Notes under the pieces: model-generated
Seen by the model: only the letters and a program-made list of their open reading frames with translations
The model's database searches: none
Told to the model about the DNA's origin: nothing
Part shown: one piece after another, positions 16,675 through 24,001 of the stretch
Layout: each line of letters opens with the position of its first letter
How positions within the stretch are numbered: the stretch's first letter is position 1
Source: Planotetraspora sp. A-T 1434
GTDB taxonomy: Bacteria; Actinomycetota; Actinomycetes; Streptosporangiales; Streptosporangiaceae
Assembly: GCF_025420585.1 (NCBI RefSeq)
Contig: NZ_JAOEGB010000025.1
Span: 62,001 to 126,000 of the forward strand
Length of the DNA stretch: 64,000 bases
Direction: 5' to 3'
Translations under genes and position numbers: made by a program

Positions 16675-18053
16675 TCAAGGATGCCGCTCCCCGGGTGTTC
16701 TGGACCGACCAGCCCGGAGCCCCGGGGCCGTGGTCGCCGCTGCGCGGCCGTACGACCGCCGACCTGCTGATCGTCGGCGGCGGGTTCACCGGCCTGTGGG
16801 CCGCCGTCCTGGCCAAGGAGGAGAACCCGGCCTGCGACGTGGTCCTCGTCGAGGCCCACTCCGTCGCGTACGGCGCGACCGGCCGCAACGGCGGCTTCAT
16901 CTCCGACTCGCTCACCCACGGCCTGGGTCACGGGCTCAACCTGTGGCCCACCGAGATCGACACGCTGCTCGCGCTCGGCCGGGAGAACCTCGCGGCGATC
17001 GCCGCCTTCGCCGAGGCTCACGGCATCGACGCCGACCTCCATCTGGCCGGCAAGACCACGGTTGCGGTCGAGCCGTACCAGGTCGAGGAGCTGAGGAAGG
17101 CCGAGAAGCTGCACCGTGAGCACGGCGAGGACGCCGTGTTCCTCGACCTCGGCGAGATGCGGGCCGACGTCGACTCGCCCACCTACCTCGGGGGCCTCCG
17201 CGTCCGTGGGACGGGCGGCGTGCTCGACCCGGCCAAGCTCGCGTGGGGCCTCGCCAGGGTGGCCGACCGGCTCGGCGTGCGCGTCTTCGAGGGCACCAAG
17301 GTCACGGGTCTGCGGCAGGCCGGGTCCGCCGTCGAGGTCGCGACCTCGGGACCCGAGGGCGCCGCCGTGATCGGCGCCAAGCAGGTGCTGCTGGCGACCA
17401 ACGCCTACCCGGCGCCCCTGCGCAGGCTGCGGAGCTTCGTGCTGCCGGTCTGGGACTACGTGCTCGTGACCGAGCCGCTGGCGCCGGGGCAGCGGGAGTC
17501 GATCCGCTGGCCGGAGGGCCAGGGGCTCACCGACGCGGGGAATCAGTTCCACTACTACCGGCTGACGGCCGACGGACGCGTCCTGTGGGGCGGGTACGAC
17601 GCGATCTACAACTTCGGCGGCTCCGGCGAGGAACAGCGGGACGCCTCGCACAACCTGCTCGCCAGGCACTTCTTCGAGACGTTCCCGCAGCTTCACGGCC
17701 TGCGTTTCACCCACAGGTGGGGCGGGGCCATCGACTCGACCAGCCGGTTCACGCCGTTCTTCGGGACGGCGATGGGCGGCCGGGTCGCCTACGCTCTCGG
17801 GTACACCGGCCTCGGGGTCGGCGCCTCGCGGTTCGGCGCGCTGGTCGGCCTCGACCTGCTCGCCAGGCGATCCACCGAGCGGACGGGGCTCAGGATGGTC
17901 CGCCGCCACCCGGTGCCGTTCCCGCCGGAGCCGCTGCGCTGGCCGGTGGTGGAGTTCACCCGCCGGGCCCTGGCCCGTGCCGACGCCGACGAGGGACGTC
18001 GCGGCCCCTGGCTCCGCCTCCTCGACCGCTTCGGCATCGGCTTCGACAGCTGA
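16671..18053 (+). CDS. FAD-dependent amine oxidoreductase (PuuB/DAO family)
   Basis: A 460-residue flavoprotein of the D-amino-acid-oxidase fold. The FAD-binding motif GGGFTG starts near residue 36, ATGRNGGF near 74 is the family covalent-flavin/substrate-pocket region, and YTGLGVGASRFGALVG is the C-terminal FAD contact. PuuB-like members oxidise gamma-glutamylputrescine or related amines to aldehydes plus ammonia. With the aldehyde dehydrogenase downstream and the importer upstream, an amine-to-acid pathway is likely. The GTG start at 16671 overlaps the glycosyltransferase stop. Confidence 0.83.
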   Translation: MIKDAAPRVFWTDQPGAPGPWSPLRGRTTADLLIVGGGFTGLWAAVLAKEENPACDVVLVEAHSVAYGATGRNGGFISDSLTHGLGHGLNLWPTEIDTLLALGRENLAAIAAFAEAHGIDADLHLAGKTTVAVEPYQVEELRKAEKLHREHGEDAVFLDLGEMRADVDSPTYLGGLRVRGTGGVLDPAKLAWGLARVADRLGVRVFEGTKVTGLRQAGSAVEVATSGPEGAAVIGAKQVLLATNAYPAPLRRLRSFVLPVWDYVLVTEPLAPGQRESIRWPEGQGLTDAGNQFHYYRLTADGRVLWGGYDAIYNFGGSGEEQRDASHNLLARHFFETFPQLHGLRFTHRWGGAIDSTSRFTPFFGTAMGGRVAYALGYTGLGVGASRFGALVGLDLLARRSTERTGLRMVRRHPVPFPPEPLRWPVVEFTRRALARADADEGRRGPWLRLLDRFGIGFDS

Positions 18054-18072
18054 CGCCCCCCACCCCTTTCGC

Positions 18073-18194
18073 CGTGATCATGCACAGGTTCCCGGCTGTA
18101 CGGCGTGGCCTGCGAAGACGCCGATCGTAATCATGCACAGGTTCCTGGCTGTACGGCGTGGCCTGCGAAGACGCCGATCGTGATCGTGCACGGT
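18073..18194 (+). repeat. 53-bp tandem repeat built on the TGATCATGCAC element
   Basis: Units begin at 18073, 18126 and 18179 with a strict 53-bp period. The first two are nearly identical and contain CGTGATCATGCACAGG, TTCCCGG (TTCCTGG in the second), then CTGTACGGCGTGGCCTG. The third is cut off after CGTGATCGTGCACGG. It fills most of the gap before the aldehyde dehydrogenase. Confidence 0.88.
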
Positions 18195-18238
18195 AAGCGC
18201 CATAGAGAAATAAGCGCCCCAGAGGAAAGAGAACTCCC

Positions 18239-19636
18239 ATGGCAATTTTGATCAACCCCGCTGACGGGCGGCCCATCGGCGACGTGCCTGACACACCCGT
18301 GGAGGCCGTGGCGGCAGCCGTAAGGACCGGGCGTGACGCCTTCGAGCAGTGGCGGGAGACGACGCCGGGGGAGCGGGCGCGGGTGCTGCTGCGGCTCGCG
18401 GACCTGGTGGAGCAGGACGCGGAGGAGCTCACCCGGCTGGAGGTCGAGGAGACCGGCAAGCCCGCGGCCGTGTTCCGGGACGGCGAGCTGCCGTTCGCCG
18501 TGGACAACCTGCGGTTCTTCGCCGGAGCGGCCAGGTCGCTGGAGGGGACGGGCGCCGGGGTGCTCAGCGCCGGCTACACGTCGGTGCTGATCAGGCGGCC
18601 GCTCGGCGTCGTCGGATCGATCGCGCCGTGGAACTTTCCCTTCGTCATGGCGGTCTGGAAGGTCGGCCCGGCGCTCGCGGCGGGGAACGCGGTCGTCATC
18701 AAGCCGGCCCCGCAGACCCCGCGCACCACTCTGCGCCTGGCGGAGCTGTTCGCCAAGGCAGGGGCGCCGGACGGGCTGCTCCAGGTCGTGACGGGCGGAG
18801 CCGACGTGGGCCAGGCGCTCGTCACCGACCCCGGCGTGGACATGGTCAGCGTCACGGGCTCCACCGAGACCGGCCGTGCCGTCATGCGGGGCGCGGTCGA
18901 CGGCCTCAAGCGGGTCCACCTGGAGCTGGGCGGCAAGGCCCCGGCTGTGGTGTTCGCCGACGCGGCCCTGGAGGACATGGCGGCCGGCGTCGTCATGGGC
19001 GCCACGTACAACACCGGCCAGGACTGCACGGCGGCGACCCGCGTCTACATCGAGCGGTCTCGCTACGCCGAGGCCGTCGAGGCGCTGCGCGACGCGCTCT
19101 CACAGGTACGGCCGGGCGACCCGTGGGCAGAGGGCTCCGACATCGGCCCGCTGATCTCGGCGGCCCACCGCGACCGGGTCCACGGCTTCGTGAGCAGGGC
19201 GTCCGGACGCGTCGTCACCGGCGGACAGCCCATCGACGGCCCCGGGTTCTACTACGCGCCGACGCTGATCGCCGACGCGGACCAGTCCAGTGAGATCGTG
19301 CAGGGAGAGATCTTCGGCCCGGTGCTGGTGGCCGTCCCGTTCGACGGCGAGGACGAGGCGGTGCGCCTCGCCAACGACACGCCGTACGGCCTGGCCTCCT
19401 CGGTGTGGTCCACCGACGTGTCCCGGGCGCTGCGCGTGTCCCATCGCCTCGATGTGGGAGTGACCTGGGTGAACGACCACCTGCCCATCGCGTCGGAGGC
19501 TCCGCACGGCGGCGTGAAGGGGAGCGGCTTCGGCAAGGACATGAGCCAGGAAGCCGTCCAGGAGTATTCGGCGACCAGGCACCTGATGATCAAGCACGCC
19601 GCGCCGCAGGCTCGCGACTCCTTCCGTCCTGCCTGA
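18239..19636 (+). CDS. NAD-dependent aldehyde dehydrogenase (gamma-aminobutyraldehyde type)
   Basis: A 465-residue ALDH that should oxidise the aldehyde made by the adjacent amine oxidase to the acid. Motifs: PWNFP at 130-134, the cofactor loop VTGSTETG at 205-212, catalytic Glu229 in LELGG and nucleophile Cys263 in NTGQDCT, the last typical of gamma-aminobutyraldehyde dehydrogenases. The ATG is preceded by GGAAAGAGAA. It lies after a 185-bp repeat-filled gap, so it may have its own promoter or be read through from the oxidase gene. Confidence 0.87.
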   Translation: MAILINPADGRPIGDVPDTPVEAVAAAVRTGRDAFEQWRETTPGERARVLLRLADLVEQDAEELTRLEVEETGKPAAVFRDGELPFAVDNLRFFAGAARSLEGTGAGVLSAGYTSVLIRRPLGVVGSIAPWNFPFVMAVWKVGPALAAGNAVVIKPAPQTPRTTLRLAELFAKAGAPDGLLQVVTGGADVGQALVTDPGVDMVSVTGSTETGRAVMRGAVDGLKRVHLELGGKAPAVVFADAALEDMAAGVVMGATYNTGQDCTAATRVYIERSRYAEAVEALRDALSQVRPGDPWAEGSDIGPLISAAHRDRVHGFVSRASGRVVTGGQPIDGPGFYYAPTLIADADQSSEIVQGEIFGPVLVAVPFDGEDEAVRLANDTPYGLASSVWSTDVSRALRVSHRLDVGVTWVNDHLPIASEAPHGGVKGSGFGKDMSQEAVQEYSATRHLMIKHAAPQARDSFRPA

Positions 19637-19648
19637 GATCGCCGTCCC

Positions 19649-19715
19649 TGTGCATGATCACGGCAAGGGTTTGCGCCGGTACGGCCAGGCAGCCGGGAAC
19701 ATGTGCATGATCACG
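19649..19715 (-). repeat. Dispersed TGATCATGCAC repeat cluster 4 (inverted)
   Basis: Two minus-strand copies at 19649-19663 and 19693-19715. The second, read on the minus strand, is CGTGATCATGCACATG then TTCCCGG, and its TGA is the stop codon of the AlkD-like gene. They lie between the convergent ALDH and AlkD-like genes. Confidence 0.85.
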
Positions 19716-20406
19716 CGGGGGGTTGGGGTGGGGTGGGGACGTTGCGCAGGGCCTCGCGCCGGGACAGGCCGGTGATGCGCTGGTGGTTCACGTAGCGGAC
19801 GACCTCGCCGGGGTCGGTCTTGGCATACTCGCGCAACGCCCAGCCGATGGCCTTGCGGGCGAAGAAGTCGATGTCCGACAGGCTCGGCTCGATGCACGCG
19901 TACAACAGGCGGACGTCGGTGCGCTCCTTGAAGGCGTTCTGGCAGAGGATCGCCGTGCGCCGCCTCCACAGGTCGGGATCGCGCGCCCACTTCAGCATCA
20001 GCGACCGCATCGTGTCGGGGTAGAGGCGCAGCAGGGTGCCGACACGGTGCACGGCGATCTCGTCCACGAGGTCCCACCACGCGCCCGTGACGACCATCTC
20101 CTCATACATCGGGAGCGTGTCGAGCGTCTGCCACGACCGGTAAGGGCGGTGGCCGGACAGCTCGATCGCGGCGTACCGCTCCTCGCGGAACTCGGCCTCA
20201 CGCCAGAGGTCGAGGACCGCCTCCCGCCACTCGGGAGCCGACTCCATGGGGTGCTCGGCGAACACCTGCCGCAGCGCGGCCCGCCGCGGCACGGCCGTCA
20301 CCCCGAGGAACGGCATCTCGGATTTCATGTACGCCCGCATGGCGGGAGCGCGTGAGGGGTCGGCGATCTCGGTCAGCGCGAGCCGTACCGCCTTGACGAT
20401 CGTCAT
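19711..20406 (-). CDS. AlkD-like DNA alkylation repair protein (HEAT-repeat glycosylase)
   Basis: A 231-residue all-helical protein of the AlkD/AlkC DNA-alkylation-repair family; members excise positively charged alkylated bases. Typical segments are MYEEMVVTGAWWDLVDEIAVHRVG and LWRRRTAILCQ, with aromatic and Asp residues in the expected HEAT repeats, and DIDFFARKAIGWALREYAK near the C-terminus. Its ATG overlaps the stop of the kstR2-like gene by 4 bp, so it is cotranslated with a steroid repressor, an unexpected pairing. The stop codon is the TGA of a dispersed TGATCATGCAC repeat. Confidence 0.85.
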   Translation of the reverse strand: MTIVKAVRLALTEIADPSRAPAMRAYMKSEMPFLGVTAVPRRAALRQVFAEHPMESAPEWREAVLDLWREAEFREERYAAIELSGHRPYRSWQTLDTLPMYEEMVVTGAWWDLVDEIAVHRVGTLLRLYPDTMRSLMLKWARDPDLWRRRTAILCQNAFKERTDVRLLYACIEPSLSDIDFFARKAIGWALREYAKTDPGEVVRYVNHQRITGLSRREALRNVPTPPQPPA

Positions 20407-21077
20407 GCCCGCTGGCTGGTCCGCTCGCCGGTCGCGAGGCCGTCGAACAGGACGGTGATGTAGTGCTCGGCGAGGCCCTCGGTGTTGAGACGGCCACCCG
20501 GGCGGAACCAGCGCACGGCCACCCAGATCGTGTCGCGGATCATCCGATAGGTCAGCTTGGGGTCCACGTCGGAGCGGAACTGCCCGGAGGTCTGGCCGCG
20601 CTTGATCTGCTCCACCCACATGCGCTCGACCTCGTCCTCGGCCCTGACGAGGTAGTCGAAGCGGTCCCCGGGGAGGGAGCGCAGGTAGTTCCAGTCGTTC
20701 TGCATGACGGTGATGGCCGCGCGGTGCGGCTCCAGCGTGCCGAAGCCGATCCGCACCATCTCCGAGAGGACGGCGCGGGGCTCCCCGGCGTTCTCCAGCG
20801 CCACGCGGTAGCGGGCGATCAGATCCTCGAGGAAGGTGCGGAGCACCTCGTCGACGATCGTCTCCTTTGAGTCGAAATGATGGTAGAGACTTCCGGAGAG
20901 GATGCCCGCCTCGTCGGCGATCTCACGCACGGTCGTCGCCTGGAAGCCCTTGCGCGCGAAGAGCTCGGCGGCGAGCTTGACGAGGTGGTCGCGCCGCTCC
21001 GACGCCGCGCCCGTGGCCGCCGCGCGCTTGGCCTTCGCCGGGGCGGCGGTGGCGCCGGAGTTCTTTCGCTGGTTCAC
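20403..21077 (-). CDS. kstR2: KstR2-like TetR repressor of steroid ring C/D catabolism
   Basis: A 224-residue TetR regulator. The DNA-binding part (about 30-75) includes TTVREIADEAGILSG and SLYHHFDSKE, very close to what I recall of Mycobacterium KstR2, and the C-terminal WVAVRWFRPGG block is also shared. KstR2 represses HIP-degradation genes and is released by HIP-CoA. About 28 basic, Ala-rich residues precede the HTH. It is divergent from fadA6 across an 88-97-bp region with two operator copies, so it is probably autoregulated. The AlkD-like gene overlaps its stop. It is the natural candidate to bind the twelve CCAAGCnnnnGCTTGG sites in this window. Confidence 0.88.
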   Translation of the reverse strand: MNQRKNSGATAAPAKAKRAAATGAASERRDHLVKLAAELFARKGFQATTVREIADEAGILSGSLYHHFDSKETIVDEVLRTFLEDLIARYRVALENAGEPRAVLSEMVRIGFGTLEPHRAAITVMQNDWNYLRSLPGDRFDYLVRAEDEVERMWVEQIKRGQTSGQFRSDVDPKLTYRMIRDTIWVAVRWFRPGGRLNTEGLAEHYITVLFDGLATGERTSQRA

Positions 21078-21094
21078 CTCTCCATTATGGGCCC

Positions 21095-21110
21095 ACGAGC
21101 AAGGGCTTGT
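21095..21110. promoter_or_regulatory. KstR2-type operator (site F1)
   Basis: AGCAAGGGCTTGTT at 21098-21111 fits the KstR2 box AnCAAGnnCTTGnT at every fixed position. In the 16-bp register (ACGAGCAAGGGCTTGT) it keeps 9 of 12 positions. It lies 18 bp upstream of the kstR2 start and suggests autoregulation. Confidence 0.75.
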
Positions 21111-21145
21111 TCACATAACCGCTGCTCCGAACAACCTTCGGCGCA

Positions 21146-21161
21146 CCTAACAAGCGCTTGG
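21146..21161. promoter_or_regulatory. KstR2-type operator (site F2)
   Basis: AACAAGCGCTTGGT at 21149-21162 is a perfect AnCAAGnnCTTGnT box. In the 16-bp register CCTAACAAGCGCTTGG the right arm is perfect. It is placed just before the fadA6 start codon. Confidence 0.82.
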
Positions 21162-21174
21162 TACAATGCCGGTC

Positions 21175-22326
21175 ATGGCTGAGGTTTACATCGTGGGCGC
21201 GGTTCGCACACCTGTCGGCAGGCGGAACGGCGGCCTGGCCGCGGCGCACCCCGCCGACCTCGGGGCGCACGTCCTCCGCGCGCTCATGGACAGGACGGGC
21301 GTGGACCCGGCCGCGGTGGAGGATGTGGTCTTCGGCTGCGTCGACACCGTGGGGCCGCAGGCAGGCGACATCGCGAGGACGTGCTGGCTCGCGGCCGGGC
21401 TGCCCGAGGAGGTCCCCGGCGTCACCGTCGATCGGCAATGCGGCTCGTCGCAGCAGGCCGTCCACTTCGCGGCGCAGGCCGTGCAGAGCGGCAACGCGGA
21501 CCTCGTCGTGGCCGGGGGCGTGCAGAACATGAGCATGGTGCCGATCGCCTCCGCCATGACCGCAGGAGGCCACTCCGAGGGGCCGTTCAGCGGATCGCAC
21601 GGCTGGCGGGCGAGGTACGGCACGCGGGAGGTGTCCCAGTTCCGCGGGGCGGAGATGATCGCCGCCCGGTGGGAGATCTCCCGCGAGGACATGGAGGCGT
21701 TCGCCTACGCCTCCCATCGGCGCGCGATCGCCGCCATCGACGAGGGCAGGTTCGACCGGGAGATCGTCCCTTACGCAGGCGTGACGGCCGACGAGGGGCC
21801 GCGCCGGGACACGACCCCGGACAAGATGGCCGCGCTCAGGACGCTCGTCGAAGGGGGCCGGCTCACGGCGGCCGTCTCCTCCCAGATCTCCGACGGCGCC
21901 GCAGCGCTCCTGATCGCCTCGGAGGAGGCCGTCCGCGTCCACGGCCTCACCCCGCGCGCCCGGATCCACCACATGTCCGCCCGGGGCGCCGATCCGATCA
22001 TGATGCTGTCCGCGCCCATCCCGGCCACCGCGCACGCGCTGCGCAGAGCCGGGATGAAGATCGACGACATCGACGGTGTGGAGATCAACGAGGCGTTCGC
22101 GCCCGTGGTGCTCGCCTGGCTCAAGGAGACGGGCGCCGACCCGGCCACGGTCAACCCGAACGGCGGGGCGATCGCGCTCGGCCACCCGCTGGGCGCGACC
22201 GGGGCCCGGCTCATGACCTCCCTGCTGCACGAGCTCGAACGCACCGGTGGCCGGTACGGCCTGCAGACCATGTGCGAGGGCGGCGGCCAGGCCAACGTCA
22301 CGATCATCGAACGCCTCCAGGCGTGA
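21175..22326 (+). CDS. fadA6: Steroid-degradation thiolase FadA6
   Basis: A 383-residue thiolase. The nucleophile Cys89 lies in VDRQCGSSQQA. The C-terminal NEAFAPV, GHPLGATG and CEGGG blocks carry the other catalytic His and Cys. It closely resembles mycobacterial FadA6, which cleaves 6-methyl-3,7-dioxodecanedioyl-CoA late in ring C/D degradation. ATG 21175 (MAEVYIVGAVRTP) fits the family better than ATG 21166. It is divergent from kstR2 under operators F1/F2. The stop codon is the TGA of a dispersed TGATCA repeat. Confidence 0.9.
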   Translation: MAEVYIVGAVRTPVGRRNGGLAAAHPADLGAHVLRALMDRTGVDPAAVEDVVFGCVDTVGPQAGDIARTCWLAAGLPEEVPGVTVDRQCGSSQQAVHFAAQAVQSGNADLVVAGGVQNMSMVPIASAMTAGGHSEGPFSGSHGWRARYGTREVSQFRGAEMIAARWEISREDMEAFAYASHRRAIAAIDEGRFDREIVPYAGVTADEGPRRDTTPDKMAALRTLVEGGRLTAAVSSQISDGAAALLIASEEAVRVHGLTPRARIHHMSARGADPIMMLSAPIPATAHALRRAGMKIDDIDGVEINEAFAPVVLAWLKETGADPATVNPNGGAIALGHPLGATGARLMTSLLHELERTGGRYGLQTMCEGGGQANVTIIERLQA

Positions 22327-22456
22327 TCATTGCCGTGATCATGCAAGACTTCCCGCTCGGCCCTCCGACCTGCCCAATCGTCGATCGTGATCATGCACAC
22401 GTTCCCCGGCGGGTGCGCCCACCTGCGCCGCCACGAGACGTGATCATGCGCAAACA
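22322..22456 (+). repeat. Dispersed TGATCATGCAC repeat cluster 5
   Basis: Four occurrences: CGTGATCAT at 22322 (containing the fadA6 stop), CGTGATCATGCAAGACTTCCCG at 22334-22355 in shortened form, CGTGATCATGCACACG then TTCCCCGG at 22386, and CGTGATCATGCGCAAAC at 22440. They fill the gap between fadA6 and the phoD-like gene, at roughly 53-bp spacing for the last three. Confidence 0.85.
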
Positions 22457-22494
22457 GCCGCCACAGGCCCGCGTTCTTGGGCAGGATCGGAGCT

Positions 22495-23871
22495 ATGGCG
22501 AAATTGGGCTATCCATTTACTTTGGGGGTGGCCTCGGGGGAACCGTTACCCGACGGCGTGATCCTGTGGACCCGTCTGGCCCCCGAGCCGCTCCACCCCA
22601 CCCGGCCCGGCGGCATGCCCAACCAGGCGATGGCCGTACAGTGGCAGCTCGCCGAGGACGAGGCGTTCGCCCGTGTGGTCCAGTCCGGCACGGCCTCGGC
22701 CCAGCCCGACTGGGCCCACAGCGTGCACGTCCGGGTGACGGGCCTGCGGCCGGCCACGGAGTATTTCTACCGGTTCTCCATCGACGGCCACAGCAGCCAG
22801 GTGGGCCGCACCAAGACTGCCCCCGACCCCGCCTCGACGGCCCCCGTCCGGTTCGGCGTCGTCTCGTGCCAGCGCTACGAGCATGGCTTCTTCACCGCTC
22901 TGCGCCATCTGGCCGATGAGCGTCCCGACGTGATCCTGCATCTCGGCGACTACATCTACGAGTACGGCAAGCCGGCCCACCCCAAGGCCGGCCGGTACGT
23001 GCGGCCGCTGGAGTCGGAGGCCGAGTGCAGGACGCTCGGCGACTACCGCAACCGCTACGCCCGCTACCACATGGACGCCGACCTCCAGGCCGCGCACGCC
23101 GCCGCGCCCTGGATCGCGATGCCGGACGACCACGAGGTCCGGGACAACTACTCCGGCGCGCTGCCCGGTGACGGCACCAGCCCCGCCGCGTTCCTCAAGC
23201 GGAGGGCCGCCGCCTTCAAGGCGTATTACGAGCATCTGCCTCTGCGCGTCCGGCCCAGCGGCCCCAGCCTGCAGAACCACCGCTGGCGGCCGTACGGGCG
23301 GGTCGTCGACTTCGTGCTCGTGGACGCCAGGCAGCACCGCGAGGGCCGGGACATGCTCGGCCCCGAGCAGGAGCAGTGGCTCGCCGCGCGGCTGAAGGGC
23401 GCGACCGCGCGGTGGAAGGTTCTCGCGCAGGCGGTCTTCTTCGCGCAGCGGAAGTTCCCCCTGGAGCCTCCCAGCACCGACGCCTGGGACGGATTCCCCG
23501 AGTCTCGCGCGCGCGTGCTGGCCGAGGCCCCCGACGGCCTGGTCGTGCTGAGCGGGGACGTGCACAACGGCTGGGCCTGCGACCTGCGGGCCGACTGGGC
23601 CGACCCGGCGTCCAAGGCGCTCGGCGTGGAGTTCGTCGGGACGTCCGTGACCAGCATGCCGCCGATGACGGACGCGACCGCCATCCTGGCACTGAACCCG
23701 CACATCGCGTTCTTCGACCACCGCAGGGGCTACCTGTCCTGTACGGCGAGCATGGACGACTTCCAGACCGACTACCGAGTGGTCGATTTCGTGGACCGGC
23801 CGGGAGCGCCGGTGTCGACAGCGGCGGGCTTCCGAGTCAAGGGCAACAAGCTCCAACGAACTGATCTGTAA
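22495..23871 (+). CDS. PhoD-like phosphodiesterase/alkaline phosphatase
   Basis: A 458-residue metallophosphoesterase of the PhoD family, expected to hydrolyse phosphate mono- or diesters. Metal-site motifs are HLGDYIYEYG, PDDHEVRDNYS and LSGDVHNGW. The N-terminus MAKLGYPFTLGVASGEP starts straight into the fibronectin-like PhoD_N domain: no Tat signal is seen, unlike classical secreted PhoD. A TTG at 22477 would add only six residues. It is not obviously related to the steroid genes; a repeat-filled gap separates it from fadA6. Confidence 0.85.
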   Translation: MAKLGYPFTLGVASGEPLPDGVILWTRLAPEPLHPTRPGGMPNQAMAVQWQLAEDEAFARVVQSGTASAQPDWAHSVHVRVTGLRPATEYFYRFSIDGHSSQVGRTKTAPDPASTAPVRFGVVSCQRYEHGFFTALRHLADERPDVILHLGDYIYEYGKPAHPKAGRYVRPLESEAECRTLGDYRNRYARYHMDADLQAAHAAAPWIAMPDDHEVRDNYSGALPGDGTSPAAFLKRRAAAFKAYYEHLPLRVRPSGPSLQNHRWRPYGRVVDFVLVDARQHREGRDMLGPEQEQWLAARLKGATARWKVLAQAVFFAQRKFPLEPPSTDAWDGFPESRARVLAEAPDGLVVLSGDVHNGWACDLRADWADPASKALGVEFVGTSVTSMPPMTDATAILALNPHIAFFDHRRGYLSCTASMDDFQTDYRVVDFVDRPGAPVSTAAGFRVKGNKLQRTDL

Positions 23872-23894
23872 AATCCAAGGTCAACCCTCTGGCG

Positions 23895-23913
23895 AATAGG
23901 AAAGTTTCCTATT
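23895..23913. promoter_or_regulatory. 19-bp palindrome upstream of GH3 gene
   Basis: AATAGGAAAGTTTCCTATT has perfect 9-bp arms around a single G. It is in a locally AT-rich promoter 88 bp before the GH3 start. GGAAAnTTTCC palindromes precede sugar genes in several actinomycetes, and ROK-type repressors are plausible binders, but the regulator is not identified here. Confidence 0.65.
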
Positions 23914-24001
23914 AAATTTCGGGCATGTCTGACCGCTGCCCTGTGTTCACCTACCCCACGTTGGCTACCCACCCCATGTTGCCTGCACACCCCACGACAG
24001 C

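Noticed and set aside
18073-18194. Possible CRISPR array
   Set aside because: The units are contiguous 53-bp near-identical copies with no unique spacers, and no cas genes are in the window.
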